Shown: positions 15,454-23,752, numbered from the stretch's first letter. The stretch: DNA of 24,952 bases from Rikenellaceae bacterium (GCA_900769885.1 CAAGIG010000037.1:1-24952); one strand, 5' to 3'. A program made the numbers and translations. Notes: generated from the letters alone by a model not told the origin.

Positions 15454-16689
15454 ATGGATTCATTGATTTTTACACCCGGAAAAATTGGTCCTGTTGAGAT
15501 TAAAAACAGGATAATCAGGGCATCAGCATACGAGGGGATGTGTGAAAACCACGCTCCGAGCGAACAACTTAAAGAGTACCACACAGCACTTGCTCGAGGC
15601 GGTGTAGGTATGACATCTGTTGCATACGCTTCAGTCTGCAAAAGCGGACTTTCATTCCACAGACAATTGTGGATGAGAGAGGAGATTGTACCCGGCTTGA
15701 AAGAATTGACAGACAGCATACACGCCAATGGTGCAAAAGCCTGTATCCAGCTTGGACACTGTGGGAATATGTCTCATCGCAGATATTGTGGTCAAAGACC
15801 GGTAGGAGCATCGAGCGGTTTCAACCTCTACTCCCCTACTTTTGTACACGGATTGCGCAAAGATGAGATGATTCAGATTGCCAAAGACTACGGAAATGCT
15901 GTCCGTCTGGCAAAAAAGAGTGGTTTTGACGCTGTGGAGATTCACGCAGGACACGGATATCTTATCTCACAATTCCTCTCACCATACACAAATCACCGTA
16001 AAGATGAATTCGGCGGATCGCTTGAAAACAGAATGAAATTTATGGAAATGGCCATCAAAGAGTGTATGGAGGCTGCCGGTAATGATATTGCTGTAATGGT
16101 AAAGATCAACACCAGAGATGGTTTCAAAGGGGGAATGGAGGTCGATGAGTGTATTGAAGTAGCTAAAAAACTCGAACAACTCGGAGTTCATTGCCTTGTA
16201 CTAAGTGGCGGTTTTGTCAGTCGTGCTCCTATGTATGTAATGCGTGGAGCAATGCCTATGAGGGCACTTGCAGGATATATGCCCTGGAAAGATTTGTGGT
16301 GGCTGAGAATAGGTGTTTCACTATTTGGAAAACTACTGATTAAAGACCAGCCATATAAAGAAGCATTCTTCTATGAAGATGCTTTAAAATTCAGAGCTGC
16401 GGTAAAAATGCCTCTGGCTCTTGTTGGAGGTCTTCACTCGCGCAAGACCATCGATATGGCTCTAAATTCAGGATTTGAATTTGTAGAAATGGCTCGTCCT
16501 CTTGTTCACGATACTGATTTCGTAAACAAATTGAGAGACGGTATTGTAGAGGAGAGCGGTTGTCGCCACGCAAACTATTGCGTAGCAAGAATATACAACA
16601 TTGATATGCAGTGCCACGAGCATTGTAAGGTTGCCAAGTCCATTCAAAAAGAACTGGACCGCAACATCAAGCGTTGGGAAAAACAGTAA
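15454..16689 (+). CDS. NADH:flavin oxidoreductase, old yellow enzyme family (5BR/BaiCD-like)
   Basis: 411 aa FMN-binding TIM barrel without the C-terminal FAD/NAD domain of the long BaiCD/BaiH and DCR proteins. The N-terminus FTPGKIGPVEIKNRIIRAS, ARGGVGM, QLGHCG and VEIHAGHGYLISQFLSPYTN (His164, His167) are family hallmarks, followed by RKDEFGGSLENR. A cysteine cluster at 370-391 is where related enzymes bind an iron-sulfur cluster. Position 373, normally the second Cys of C-x2-C-x2-C, is Ala, leaving Cys370, 376, 387 and 391. Ene-reduction of a 3-oxo-delta-4-steroid is the inferred role, from the adjacent SRD5A-like gene. Its stop lies 5 bp before rnpB. Confidence 0.88.
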   Translation: MDSLIFTPGKIGPVEIKNRIIRASAYEGMCENHAPSEQLKEYHTALARGGVGMTSVAYASVCKSGLSFHRQLWMREEIVPGLKELTDSIHANGAKACIQLGHCGNMSHRRYCGQRPVGASSGFNLYSPTFVHGLRKDEMIQIAKDYGNAVRLAKKSGFDAVEIHAGHGYLISQFLSPYTNHRKDEFGGSLENRMKFMEMAIKECMEAAGNDIAVMVKINTRDGFKGGMEVDECIEVAKKLEQLGVHCLVLSGGFVSRAPMYVMRGAMPMRALAGYMPWKDLWWLRIGVSLFGKLLIKDQPYKEAFFYEDALKFRAAVKMPLALVGGLHSRKTIDMALNSGFEFVEMARPLVHDTDFVNKLRDGIVEESGCRHANYCVARIYNIDMQCHEHCKVAKSIQKELDRNIKRWEKQ

Positions 16690-16694
16690 CGGTT

Positions 16695-17040
16695 AAATAA
16701 TGGGTGGGGTGCTCTATCGCTGCGTTTACGTAGAGGAAAGTCCGGGCAGGAAAGAGCATCGCACTGTGGAAAGCACAGGTAGGCGTAAGTTTACGAGAGA
16801 GGTAACAGAAAATAACCGCCGACAAATCCTTTCGGACTAATCGGTAAGGGTGAAAATGTGGGGTAAGAGCCCACGTACGTTTGTGGAGACATACTCGTAG
16901 TACCTTTCTGCGACCTGCAAGGCCAAATATACCGACAATTAAGAGTTGCTCGCTCAATGTCGGGGGGTAGGCTGCTTAGATAAATGATAGAGGCTTGATT
17001 TTCAAGTACAGAACTCGGCTTATAACCCCTCCCATTATTT
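16695..17040 (+). ncRNA. rnpB: RNase P RNA (bacterial type A)
   Basis: The catalytic RNA that trims the 5' leaders of tRNA precursors. The helix P1 strands AAATAATGGG (16695-16704) and CCCATTATTT (17031-17040) pair perfectly. The universally conserved segments are present: GAGGAAAGTCCGGGC (16733-16747), ACAGAAAATAACCGCC (16805-16820), GGTAAGGGTGAAAATGTGG with AAGAGCCCAC, and ACAGAACTCGGCTTAT (17007-17022). P1 plus the following U-rich bases could itself end transcription. The gene starts only 5 bp after the oxidoreductase stop, and I see no TAnnTTTG box just upstream. Confidence 0.97.
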
Positions 17041-17068
17041 TTACTAAAACAGCCATTCCCAACAACAT

Positions 17069-20050
17069 CTATTTCAACTCTTTAAATTCTCCATCATTAT
17101 AGAACTTACTGGTATTCCCCTGTTTGAGATAATAAAAATGTTTCTCAGTTTCAAAACGATAAGCTCTTCCCTTAAGACCTGAAACCACATCGGAAGTGCT
17201 GATACCTTTAAGATAACTTCTGGGAACCAGATAATCCCAAACATCAAATTGAGGAACATATCCTTCCTGATGTACCACTTTTCTTGCAAAGACATTAGAA
17301 TTATTTCCGCTATTTGCTATATAAGTAGATGATGCGTGTGCCGTTTCAGGATAACAAATAATCCTGGCAACTCTCAAAGGGGAAGCAATTCCAAGGGCCA
17401 ATGAGGCAACCTTTGAATCCCATTTTGAATTCATCGAATAGACAATTCTGATCAGCTCCCCATTCTCTACTATCTCTGCCGAACCATTGTGCTCCAACCC
17501 TATCTGATACTCCATATATTTATAAACATCTATTTTTAAAGGTTGCGAGCTGTAAGTCATTGTATTATCCCATCCTACTATGGTATACACACCATTGGCA
17601 TTTCCCAAAGCGGTAACAACTCCCGCCGATGTGATTCGGATATCATTAGTCAGATTCCCTTCCGGATCACTCACTTGCCATTTTACAGAGGTATTAGGAG
17701 CTGTACTCACATTCAATGAAAGTCTTTGAGGAATATCATTTACCACAGCAGATGAATAATCAGAGATATTCAGAATTTCATTGTTATCTGAAAGAGATAT
17801 TGAGACAGCCGGAGAGACTATTACATCTATTTCGTCATAAATATACGACATCTGGCTATATGAGACTCGCACTCTTGCCTGCGAAGTACCACTGGCCCGT
17901 TTGCCAGTCACTACTCCATTTGCATCCACCTCTGCATAGGATGCCCCGGATACCATTTGCCAGGTGAGCGGAAACTCCCCTTGCGGCGTAGCATTCACGT
18001 TAACTTTGACACCATACCCTTCATAAGTATTGATGACCTTATTCGTTATTGAAAGAGTCGGTTCTTTAACCTGAAAGAGGACAATATCTGTTGCCCCGGT
18101 AACAGATCTGATTCTTATCCTGGCCTCGCCCACACCGACAAAACTCACCAATCCATCCTGAGTCACTGTCGCCACCCTTTCATCCTCACTTACCCACACG
18201 GCGTTAACATCGTATGGAATTCTTTCAGAAAGAGAGAGTTGAAGTTGCTTCAAAATATATACCTCAGAAGGTAAATTCGTTTTATCAATCCGCACACTTC
18301 CCAAATCTACATCAAACTCATCACTCAATTCCACACCGTTAAGCGAAGCATCCAATCTATACCTTCCTATAAATCCATTCTCAATCAAATCGGGGTTGAA
18401 ACTTCTCACCACAATACTGTTTCGAGAAACGAACACCGCAGATTCATCGCCGGCCAACGCTGTCAGAACAAACTGCGGAGTTCCTGAGGGGTCGCTGCTC
18501 CAGGAGAGTCTGTATGGAGCATTATGGTTGGGATATAAAACCTCGGGAACAGGTCCTAAAATAAAATCCTTATCCATAACATTGACCGTAGCCTTTGCTA
18601 CCAATGCTCCAACTTTTGTTTTGGCAGATATGGTACAGCTACCTATTGAGATTCCCTTTACCTCTCCGGGAGATACAATTTGAGCTATCAGTTCATTGTC
18701 ACTACTCCATACCACTTCCTTATTGTCTGCATCTTCAGGCAATATTACCACCTCAAACTTCTGGGTATCACCAATATACATATTAATTTCCGTTGGTGTT
18801 ATATAAATTTCCTCCGGATATTTGTATGTAATGACGACCACTTTTGACGAAGCTGTAATAGCCGAACCATCCATTGTAGAAGCTACAATATAGCACTCTC
18901 CATCTCCTGTTGCAGTAACAACTCCATAAGAATCAACAGTCGCCACATCCTCATTTGTACTTTTCCATTCAATTATTGGGTTTTCCGCAGTATAAGGTAG
19001 CACAGTCGGGACAATTTTACAAGTATCCCCCACATCATCAAAGAATATCCTGTCGGGAGATAATGACAAAGATGTGACCAGATCTTTCATCCCTGAAATA
19101 TCTATCCTCCACGAATTCTCATTGATTCCACTTCCGACAAAACGTGTTGTACACAGATACATAGTATTTCTCAGGATATCAAAATTGTCCAACAAAATCC
19201 CATCGTGGATATAATATCTATAGGTCAGATTTTCATCATAATGGTCTGTACTTCTGTAATCTACAACAATCTCCACATATGTACACAAATGGGCAAACTC
19301 TTCGGGTGGAATATGACTCTCCTGCTCACTGTTTCCTTCCAGCAAATCCCCTTGGGCATTCTCCAACATATAAAAATCAATACCGGAGGTAAAAAGATTG
19401 GCAAGGTCATCCCCCGTATAACTCTCCCCTATCGGCAAAACATCCTCTGTAGTAAAAGCTTTGCTTGGCAAAAAATAGGATACATTTCTGTTCAAATTCC
19501 TGAGCCTCACTTCCTTTATATCAAATTTCAACACATCATCACTTAGTTCTGAGGTATCTACAATCAGTCTGAAACGGGAAACCAGTCTGACCAGTGACAA
19601 ACTGATTTTACTTCCTTGAACAATTTTGACTGACAGAGTACTTGCAGACATTGGAATCGAGCCGTCGCTATTGACAATATCCCTCTTATCAGAAATTGTA
19701 TGGACCATCCGCATCAATCCTCCAACGGTTTTAACAAATGGGTCTCCTGAGATATCTCCAACATTTGCCAAAGCATATATGGAATACTCACAATCGGTAT
19801 AAATATCCATAGAAAGTTCACTTTTAGGATATTCCACATACTCTGAAAAGGTAAGATTGCCATTTTTATCATAAAACAGGATATTGATATCAGATAGCAT
19901 TTTATCATCCACAAGTGGCACTGCTTTGGTCCCACCCTGCTGACTCACATTCAATTGAATGGAGATTTCCCCTTTTGAAAAGGGCTCGTATGCCCCTTTA
20001 TTACAAGAGCATACGAGCAGAAAAACTATACAAAGAAAAAACAAACGCAT
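17069..20050 (-). CDS. Fimbrial accessory lipoprotein with FimB/Mfa2-like N-terminus and Ig-like (BIG2) repeats
   Basis: 993 aa from ATG 20050. The longer frame starts with a GTG inside the upstream pilin gene and was rejected. The signal peptide ends LLVCSC (Cys16). Residues ~20-320 resemble fimbrillin/Mfa2-type anchors: LSDINILFYDKNGNLTF, SLVRLVSRFRLIVD, and the domain-closing IHDGILLDNFDILRNTMY. From ~325 there are at least four Ig-like units with BIG2 hallmarks (ATVDSYGVVTATGDGECYI, GEVKGISIGSCTISA, ATVTQDGLVSFVGVGEARI, VDANGVVTG). The C-terminal ~130 residues are not recognised. It starts 10 bp after the pilin stop and is probably a large stalk, anchor or tip subunit of a type V pilus. 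Much longer than Mfa2. Confidence 0.82.
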   Translation of the reverse strand: MRLFFLCIVFLLVCSCNKGAYEPFSKGEISIQLNVSQQGGTKAVPLVDDKMLSDINILFYDKNGNLTFSEYVEYPKSELSMDIYTDCEYSIYALANVGDISGDPFVKTVGGLMRMVHTISDKRDIVNSDGSIPMSASTLSVKIVQGSKISLSLVRLVSRFRLIVDTSELSDDVLKFDIKEVRLRNLNRNVSYFLPSKAFTTEDVLPIGESYTGDDLANLFTSGIDFYMLENAQGDLLEGNSEQESHIPPEEFAHLCTYVEIVVDYRSTDHYDENLTYRYYIHDGILLDNFDILRNTMYLCTTRFVGSGINENSWRIDISGMKDLVTSLSLSPDRIFFDDVGDTCKIVPTVLPYTAENPIIEWKSTNEDVATVDSYGVVTATGDGECYIVASTMDGSAITASSKVVVITYKYPEEIYITPTEINMYIGDTQKFEVVILPEDADNKEVVWSSDNELIAQIVSPGEVKGISIGSCTISAKTKVGALVAKATVNVMDKDFILGPVPEVLYPNHNAPYRLSWSSDPSGTPQFVLTALAGDESAVFVSRNSIVVRSFNPDLIENGFIGRYRLDASLNGVELSDEFDVDLGSVRIDKTNLPSEVYILKQLQLSLSERIPYDVNAVWVSEDERVATVTQDGLVSFVGVGEARIRIRSVTGATDIVLFQVKEPTLSITNKVINTYEGYGVKVNVNATPQGEFPLTWQMVSGASYAEVDANGVVTGKRASGTSQARVRVSYSQMSYIYDEIDVIVSPAVSISLSDNNEILNISDYSSAVVNDIPQRLSLNVSTAPNTSVKWQVSDPEGNLTNDIRITSAGVVTALGNANGVYTIVGWDNTMTYSSQPLKIDVYKYMEYQIGLEHNGSAEIVENGELIRIVYSMNSKWDSKVASLALGIASPLRVARIICYPETAHASSTYIANSGNNSNVFARKVVHQEGYVPQFDVWDYLVPRSYLKGISTSDVVSGLKGRAYRFETEKHFYYLKQGNTSKFYNDGEFKELK

Positions 20051-20060
20051 TACGTTATAA

Positions 20061-21119
20061 TTAGAATTCTTTATCAAAAGAAGGAACAACACTCCAATCC
20101 TGAACTTCCAGTGTCAATTCTACCGCTCCAGGGACCAAAGGAATGTTAGGATCTTCACTTCCGGGACGGGTGACGGTAATTGTATAAGAATATGAAGTAT
20201 TTCTTCCTACTCCGTAATGTCCGTTTTCAGGCAAATAGCCATAATCGGGCTGATTGATCATAATTGGATAATAGTATGTCACCCCATTCAAATCGGCCTG
20301 AAGAACCACTTTTGTAGATGTTGAAATATTCTCAGTTTCATTGGAATAGGTATAGAAATAATGGGCTGTAGAATGACCGGTTCCATCGATATCTCCATCA
20401 ATAACATCCATCAGCAGACCCTCCTGAGCTGTGCTATTGACATCTTCTTCCACCAATGCTGCCTGATTCAGGATAATTGGAGATGTTCCATTTTCATTAT
20501 TGAATACCAATTTATCTCCATACGCATTGATCAGGAACAGCTTGCAGTTTTTCAAGGTTTGTCCCTGATATGAAGTTCCATCAAATTTGGTTTTAATGGA
20601 AGTGACTGCCACTTTTGAAACAAAACGGGTCAAGGTTACTGAAATCCTATTAGTCAATTCAAATTCGTGCTCAACTTCTCCATACATTGTAAAGCTTCCT
20701 AACATTTCATTCTTTAACAATGTTTTGAGCTCTTTAAAAGATGCAATTTTTGTTACACCGGAAAAATCATCTACGTGTGAATTTGCCACTACACATACCA
20801 CTTTTGGACCGGTAGTCGAGGTCAATTGGATTGATGATAGATCATCACCCTGGAATCTTTGATAAGTATCCAGTTCTCCTGAGTCTCCATTTGATGGATC
20901 TGTATTTTTGAAGATAAAGACATCCAATGTATTGATGGCATTATCCTGCTGCTGTGTCTGCTCTACAACCGATTTGGTGGATGCAGCAAGGTCAATAGTT
21001 ACAGTTGCACTTTGGGGATTAAGTGTTTCTACGTTTTGTGATTGGAAATCAGTTTTTGTGCAAGCGCCTGCCAATAGAATAGACAGCGCTGAAATTGAAA
21101 TAATTGTTCTTTTTTTCAT
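20061..21119 (-). CDS. Mfa1/FimA-like major fimbrial subunit (type V pilin)
   Basis: 352 aa. The lipoprotein signal ends LLAGAC (Cys20). Pilins of this class travel as outer-membrane lipoproteins and are assembled by strand exchange after a trypsin-like protease trims the N-terminus. AINTLDVFIFKNTD, the SVTLTRFVSKVAV segment and NTSYSYTITVTRPGSEDP match Bacteroidales FimA/Mfa1 pilins. The C-terminus VELTLEVQDWSVVP is the usual acceptor/donor strand region. It is the first gene of a two-gene locus with the Ig-repeat accessory protein. No separate tip or adhesin gene follows, so the long partner may combine those roles. Confidence 0.88.
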   Translation of the reverse strand: MKKRTIISISALSILLAGACTKTDFQSQNVETLNPQSATVTIDLAASTKSVVEQTQQQDNAINTLDVFIFKNTDPSNGDSGELDTYQRFQGDDLSSIQLTSTTGPKVVCVVANSHVDDFSGVTKIASFKELKTLLKNEMLGSFTMYGEVEHEFELTNRISVTLTRFVSKVAVTSIKTKFDGTSYQGQTLKNCKLFLINAYGDKLVFNNENGTSPIILNQAALVEEDVNSTAQEGLLMDVIDGDIDGTGHSTAHYFYTYSNETENISTSTKVVLQADLNGVTYYYPIMINQPDYGYLPENGHYGVGRNTSYSYTITVTRPGSEDPNIPLVPGAVELTLEVQDWSVVPSFDKEF

Positions 21120-21232
21120 CTCTTTTAAAATTTAACATTACTGAAATCTTGTAATGCAAAGAGAAGAAAATGTGATAATGTACATCTCTCGCCACTACTC
21201 TTCGCCTCAACATTATCCAAGACTTTCGGTTG

Positions 21233-21265
21233 CAAATTTATATATAAAAGTTCATTCATTCCAAA
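21233..21265 (-). promoter_or_regulatory. Promoter of the fimbrial locus
   Basis: On the minus strand TTTG (21262-21265), a 21-bp spacer and TAAATTTG (21233-21240) match the Bacteroidota consensus at both boxes. The predicted start of transcription is near 21226, giving a leader of about 105 nt before ATG 21119. Confidence 0.65.
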
Positions 21266-21298
21266 CGTCACGATGCAATAATTTACGTTTGAATACAT

Positions 21299-21306
21299 TA
21301 TATTTG
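21299..21306 (+). promoter_or_regulatory. -7-like box directly before the DUF1460 gene
   Basis: TATATTTG is a perfect TAnnTTTG, but it ends only 4 bp before ATG 21311, so the transcript would be leaderless or nearly so. No TTTG lies 19-21 bp upstream. It may be a chance match, with the real promoter elsewhere in the divergent gap. Confidence 0.3.
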
Positions 21307-21310
21307 CAGT

Positions 21311-22162
21311 ATGAAAAGAATATTTATTTTTATTGCATTGGTGATCAATTCTTTATTCACATATAGCAAAACAAGCGGGGAGAATGCAAAATTTACGAAT
21401 GAGGACAGACTTTTTTTCAGTAAAACCATAGAAAAACTCATTCCGCACGCTAACTGCGAGAAAAATGAGTTGATGATAATGGTGGCAAAAGAGTTCCTTG
21501 AGACACCTTATGTTGCCGGGACACTTGAAACTGTTCCTGAAATACTGACGATAAACCTGCATCAGACAGACTGCATTTTATTTGTAGAAAATTGCCTTGC
21601 AATTACAACACTCCTTTCATCGTACGCCCAAACACAACAATACCCAACATTTGAGGAATATTGTGATTTGATACAATCTATGCGATACAGAGGGGGAATT
21701 ATTGACGGATATTCTTCCAGAATTCACTACACTTCTGAATGGATTCTTCAAAATGAGAACCGGAATATATTGTATGAGTACACTCCCGAGCTTGGAGAAA
21801 GGGCTTATCAGACATTTTCATTTATGTCTACTCATCCGGGGAGTTACAAACAACTCAAGTCCTCTCCAAAAGAGGTGGAGAAGATTAGAAAAGCTGAGCA
21901 AAACCTTGAGAAACAGACTAAAATATATACTATTGCGACCAAGGATATTGATAATTTCTCCGACCAGATTAAAGATGGAGATATCGTTTGCTTTGTCAGC
22001 AAGGTTAAAGGTCTGGATATCACTCACGTAGGAATTGCCTACAGAGACAATGGCAGACTCACATTTATCCACGCCTCTTCACGAGCAAAAAAAGTGATTA
22101 TTGAACCAAAATCTCTTAGCGAATATTGCACTACATCGATAAGGCTGGTACGACTAATATAA
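21311..22162 (+). CDS. DUF1460 / N-acetylmuramoyl-L-alanine amidase-like exported protein
   Basis: 283 aa. DUF1460 proteins have an NlpC/P60-like cysteine-peptidase fold and are thought to act on cell-wall peptides; the precise bond cut here is unproven. A signal peptide (MKRIFIFIALVINSLFTYS) precedes a helical region, then the likely nucleophile in HQTDCILFVENCLA and the C-terminal histidine segment DITHVGIAYRDNGRLTFIHAS. YRGGIIDGYSSRIHY, EWI and GDIVCFVS are further family features. Length matches known members. It is a single plus-strand gene, divergent from the fimbrial locus and convergent with the unknown gene at 22286. Confidence 0.88.
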   Translation: MKRIFIFIALVINSLFTYSKTSGENAKFTNEDRLFFSKTIEKLIPHANCEKNELMIMVAKEFLETPYVAGTLETVPEILTINLHQTDCILFVENCLAITTLLSSYAQTQQYPTFEEYCDLIQSMRYRGGIIDGYSSRIHYTSEWILQNENRNILYEYTPELGERAYQTFSFMSTHPGSYKQLKSSPKEVEKIRKAEQNLEKQTKIYTIATKDIDNFSDQIKDGDIVCFVSKVKGLDITHVGIAYRDNGRLTFIHASSRAKKVIIEPKSLSEYCTTSIRLVRLI

Positions 22163-22285
22163 CTTTATAAAAATCCCACCTACCCAAATTCTCACATATC
22201 TATTTCCCCCGATATTGAGCAATTTATTAGTTGTCTATCATCCTCATTTGCAAAATCAGATCTTTGCTTTGAGGTCCAATCTCTC

Positions 22286-23071
22286 TCAAATATGCTGATA
22301 TTCAATTTTTCCGGATAAAATTTCCTCGGCCGTCTCATAGCCCTCATTTCGCAATCTTTCAATATAGGCCTTCAATCCTCTTACATTTTCAAATAGGTCA
22401 TCGACTCTGTTTCTTGTAATAATTTGGGCAAAATTACTCAACCAGCATTCTATTTGATTTTCTTCTATTGTCAAAAAGTCACCAAGGGCTTCTACGAATT
22501 TTGGGTAATCACTTATAATTAATGTGTCCCAATTTACAGACGCTGACAACCAGGCATATATAGATTTCAGTGCTGTATTTCCTCTCAATATCTGCTCATA
22601 AATCAGTTTGAGACACTCTTCCCTCCGCTCGTTCGAATACCTGCCTTTGGCACTTGAAGGTCTTTCAATATGAAACTTACAAAGGTCATCATACACAGAA
22701 ATAATTTTATCACAGACATTGATTTTCTCATATGCAATTTCCATAGAGACACCTTCCCAACTGAGATATGGATTTTCAATTGCGTACTCGGGGGTATTTA
22801 TTGTCTCTCCTATTTTTACTGTATATTGCTTACGATTCCAAGTCAATACGGCTTCGTCTTCAGAAATTGAGTCAATGGAGAAGTTTGAGCATTTGTTGAT
22901 TAGAGTAATACTCTTACCTATCATTGTCGATGCTTCTCTGTAAGGATAAAAACCTTGCACCTTTGAGGTATTTCCTACAGACATATCCCTGGTACTGTGG
23001 ATTGCTGTTACTCTCAAGCAGTTTATCATCAGGTCAGAATGTACCTCTTCGACATAAAAAATTATACGCAT
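22286..23071 (-). CDS. Hypothetical protein, no recognised family
   Basis: 261 aa from ATG 23071, with no signal peptide or membrane segment, so probably cytoplasmic. The first ~115 residues look beta-rich (MRIIFYVEEVH, SITLINKCSNFSIDSIS, AVLTWNRKQYTVKIGETI). The rest looks helical and acidic with several Trp (SIYAWLSASVNWDTLI, QIECWLSNFAQIITRNRVDDLF). I recognise no catalytic motif. The gene stands alone, facing a DUF1460 gene, with the repeat island behind it. That context is common for accessory genes, and codon use is not obviously foreign. Confidence 0.7.
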   Translation of the reverse strand: MRIIFYVEEVHSDLMINCLRVTAIHSTRDMSVGNTSKVQGFYPYREASTMIGKSITLINKCSNFSIDSISEDEAVLTWNRKQYTVKIGETINTPEYAIENPYLSWEGVSMEIAYEKINVCDKIISVYDDLCKFHIERPSSAKGRYSNERREECLKLIYEQILRGNTALKSIYAWLSASVNWDTLIISDYPKFVEALGDFLTIEENQIECWLSNFAQIITRNRVDDLFENVRGLKAYIERLRNEGYETAEEILSGKIEYQHI

Positions 23072-23123
23072 ACGATTTCCTATCTAAATCATTTTAAATA
23101 ATTAATCCTCAACACACTCTTTA

Positions 23124-23131
23124 CAAAATTA
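23124..23131 (-). promoter_or_regulatory. -7-like box upstream of the unknown gene
   Basis: On the minus strand TAATTTTG fits TAnnTTTG and lies 52 bp before ATG 23071. The -33 region has no TTTG, and the surroundings are A+T-rich, so this is tentative. Confidence 0.35.
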
Positions 23132-23179
23132 CAAAAAATAAGAATATAAACACCTTTCCTTCAAACATAATTAGAGGGT

Positions 23180-23219
23180 TATTTATCTCCGAGATTTTTC
23201 TACATAAATGAGATAAATA
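23180..23219. repeat. Perfect 10-bp inverted repeat TATTTATCTC / GAGATAAATA
   Basis: The arms are 23180-23189 and 23210-23219, with a 20-bp spacer, about 110 bp upstream of the unknown gene's start. The GAGATAAATA word resembles AGAGATATATA in the palindromes at 4562-4768, so both may be sites for a similar DNA-binding protein. Confidence 0.5.
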
Positions 23220-23309
23220 GCCTCCTATTTTTGGTAATTGACACATTGTAAGCAACTTTGCTTCAATTCGCTAAAGTTGAAAGATTTTACGTTTTGAGAC
23301 ATTTGGTCG

Positions 23310-23370
23310 CCACTCGGAATTAGTGCTCACTAGTCGCTTCGCTTAAGCGTTCGCACGCAATTCCGGATGG
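23310..23370. repeat. REP-like 61-bp palindrome, copy A
   Basis: Outer arms CCACTCGGAATT and AATTCCGGATGG pair with two mismatches, and the inner part folds around CGCTTCGCTTAAGCG. It matches copy B (23692-23752) at 56 of 61 positions by my count, in the same orientation, and similarity continues for several bases on both sides. Confidence 0.75.
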
Positions 23371-23405
23371 CTTAAAATTGTTTCGGGCACGGAAAAGTGT
23401 TTATC

Positions 23406-23625
23406 TGTGGTCGAGTATAATGTTGTCATACCCGGCTTGACCGTGCATCTCAGTTATTATGCGTCAAATACATCTACATTTTTCTTTCCGATCATTCTGA
23501 TACTGTATCGTTGAGCGAAAAAATGGCTGTTTTATTACTCATTGGTGCTTAAATCGGTATAAAATCGAGAGATTCTGTACCATTGAGCGAAGAATGGAGT
23601 ATATTTTTGCTCAACGAAGCAACTA
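23406..23625 (-). repeat. Dispersed intergenic repeat, copy 2 (inverted relative to copy 1)
   Basis: This is the reverse-complement partner of 4899-5170. Block 2 (23406-23451) carries a decayed form of the GGTCAAGCCGGGTATGACA hairpin. Block 1 (23505-23625) keeps the exact 121-bp length of its partner. It lies between the two 61-bp palindromes. Confidence 0.75.
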
Positions 23626-23691
23626 TTCGCGGTAGCTATTTGGGAACTATTCAGAATTGGTACCACCATGGGTTCGAAGGCTATTTGGACG

Positions 23692-23752
23692 CCACTCGGA
23701 ATTGGTGCTCACTAAACGCTTCGCTTAAGCGTTCACACGCAATTCCGGGTGG
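23692..23752. repeat. REP-like 61-bp palindrome, copy B
   Basis: Nested inverted repeats: CCACTCGGAATTG pairs with CAATTCCGGGTGG (one mismatch), then GTG with CAC, then AACGCTT with AAGCGTT around a short loop. Differences from copy A include changes at AAACGC/AGTCGC that make the inner stem better here. Confidence 0.78.

Noticed and set aside
20051..20092. GTG start adding 14 residues to the Ig-repeat lipoprotein
   Set aside because: It lies within the pilin coding region and would precede a normal signal peptide that begins at ATG 20050.
4899..23625. The inverted repeat pair as ends of an 18-kb mobile element or genomic island
   Set aside because: The enclosed genes are mostly housekeeping (pyrG, nagB, rnpB) and there is no integrase, so a dispersed repeat family is the simpler reading.
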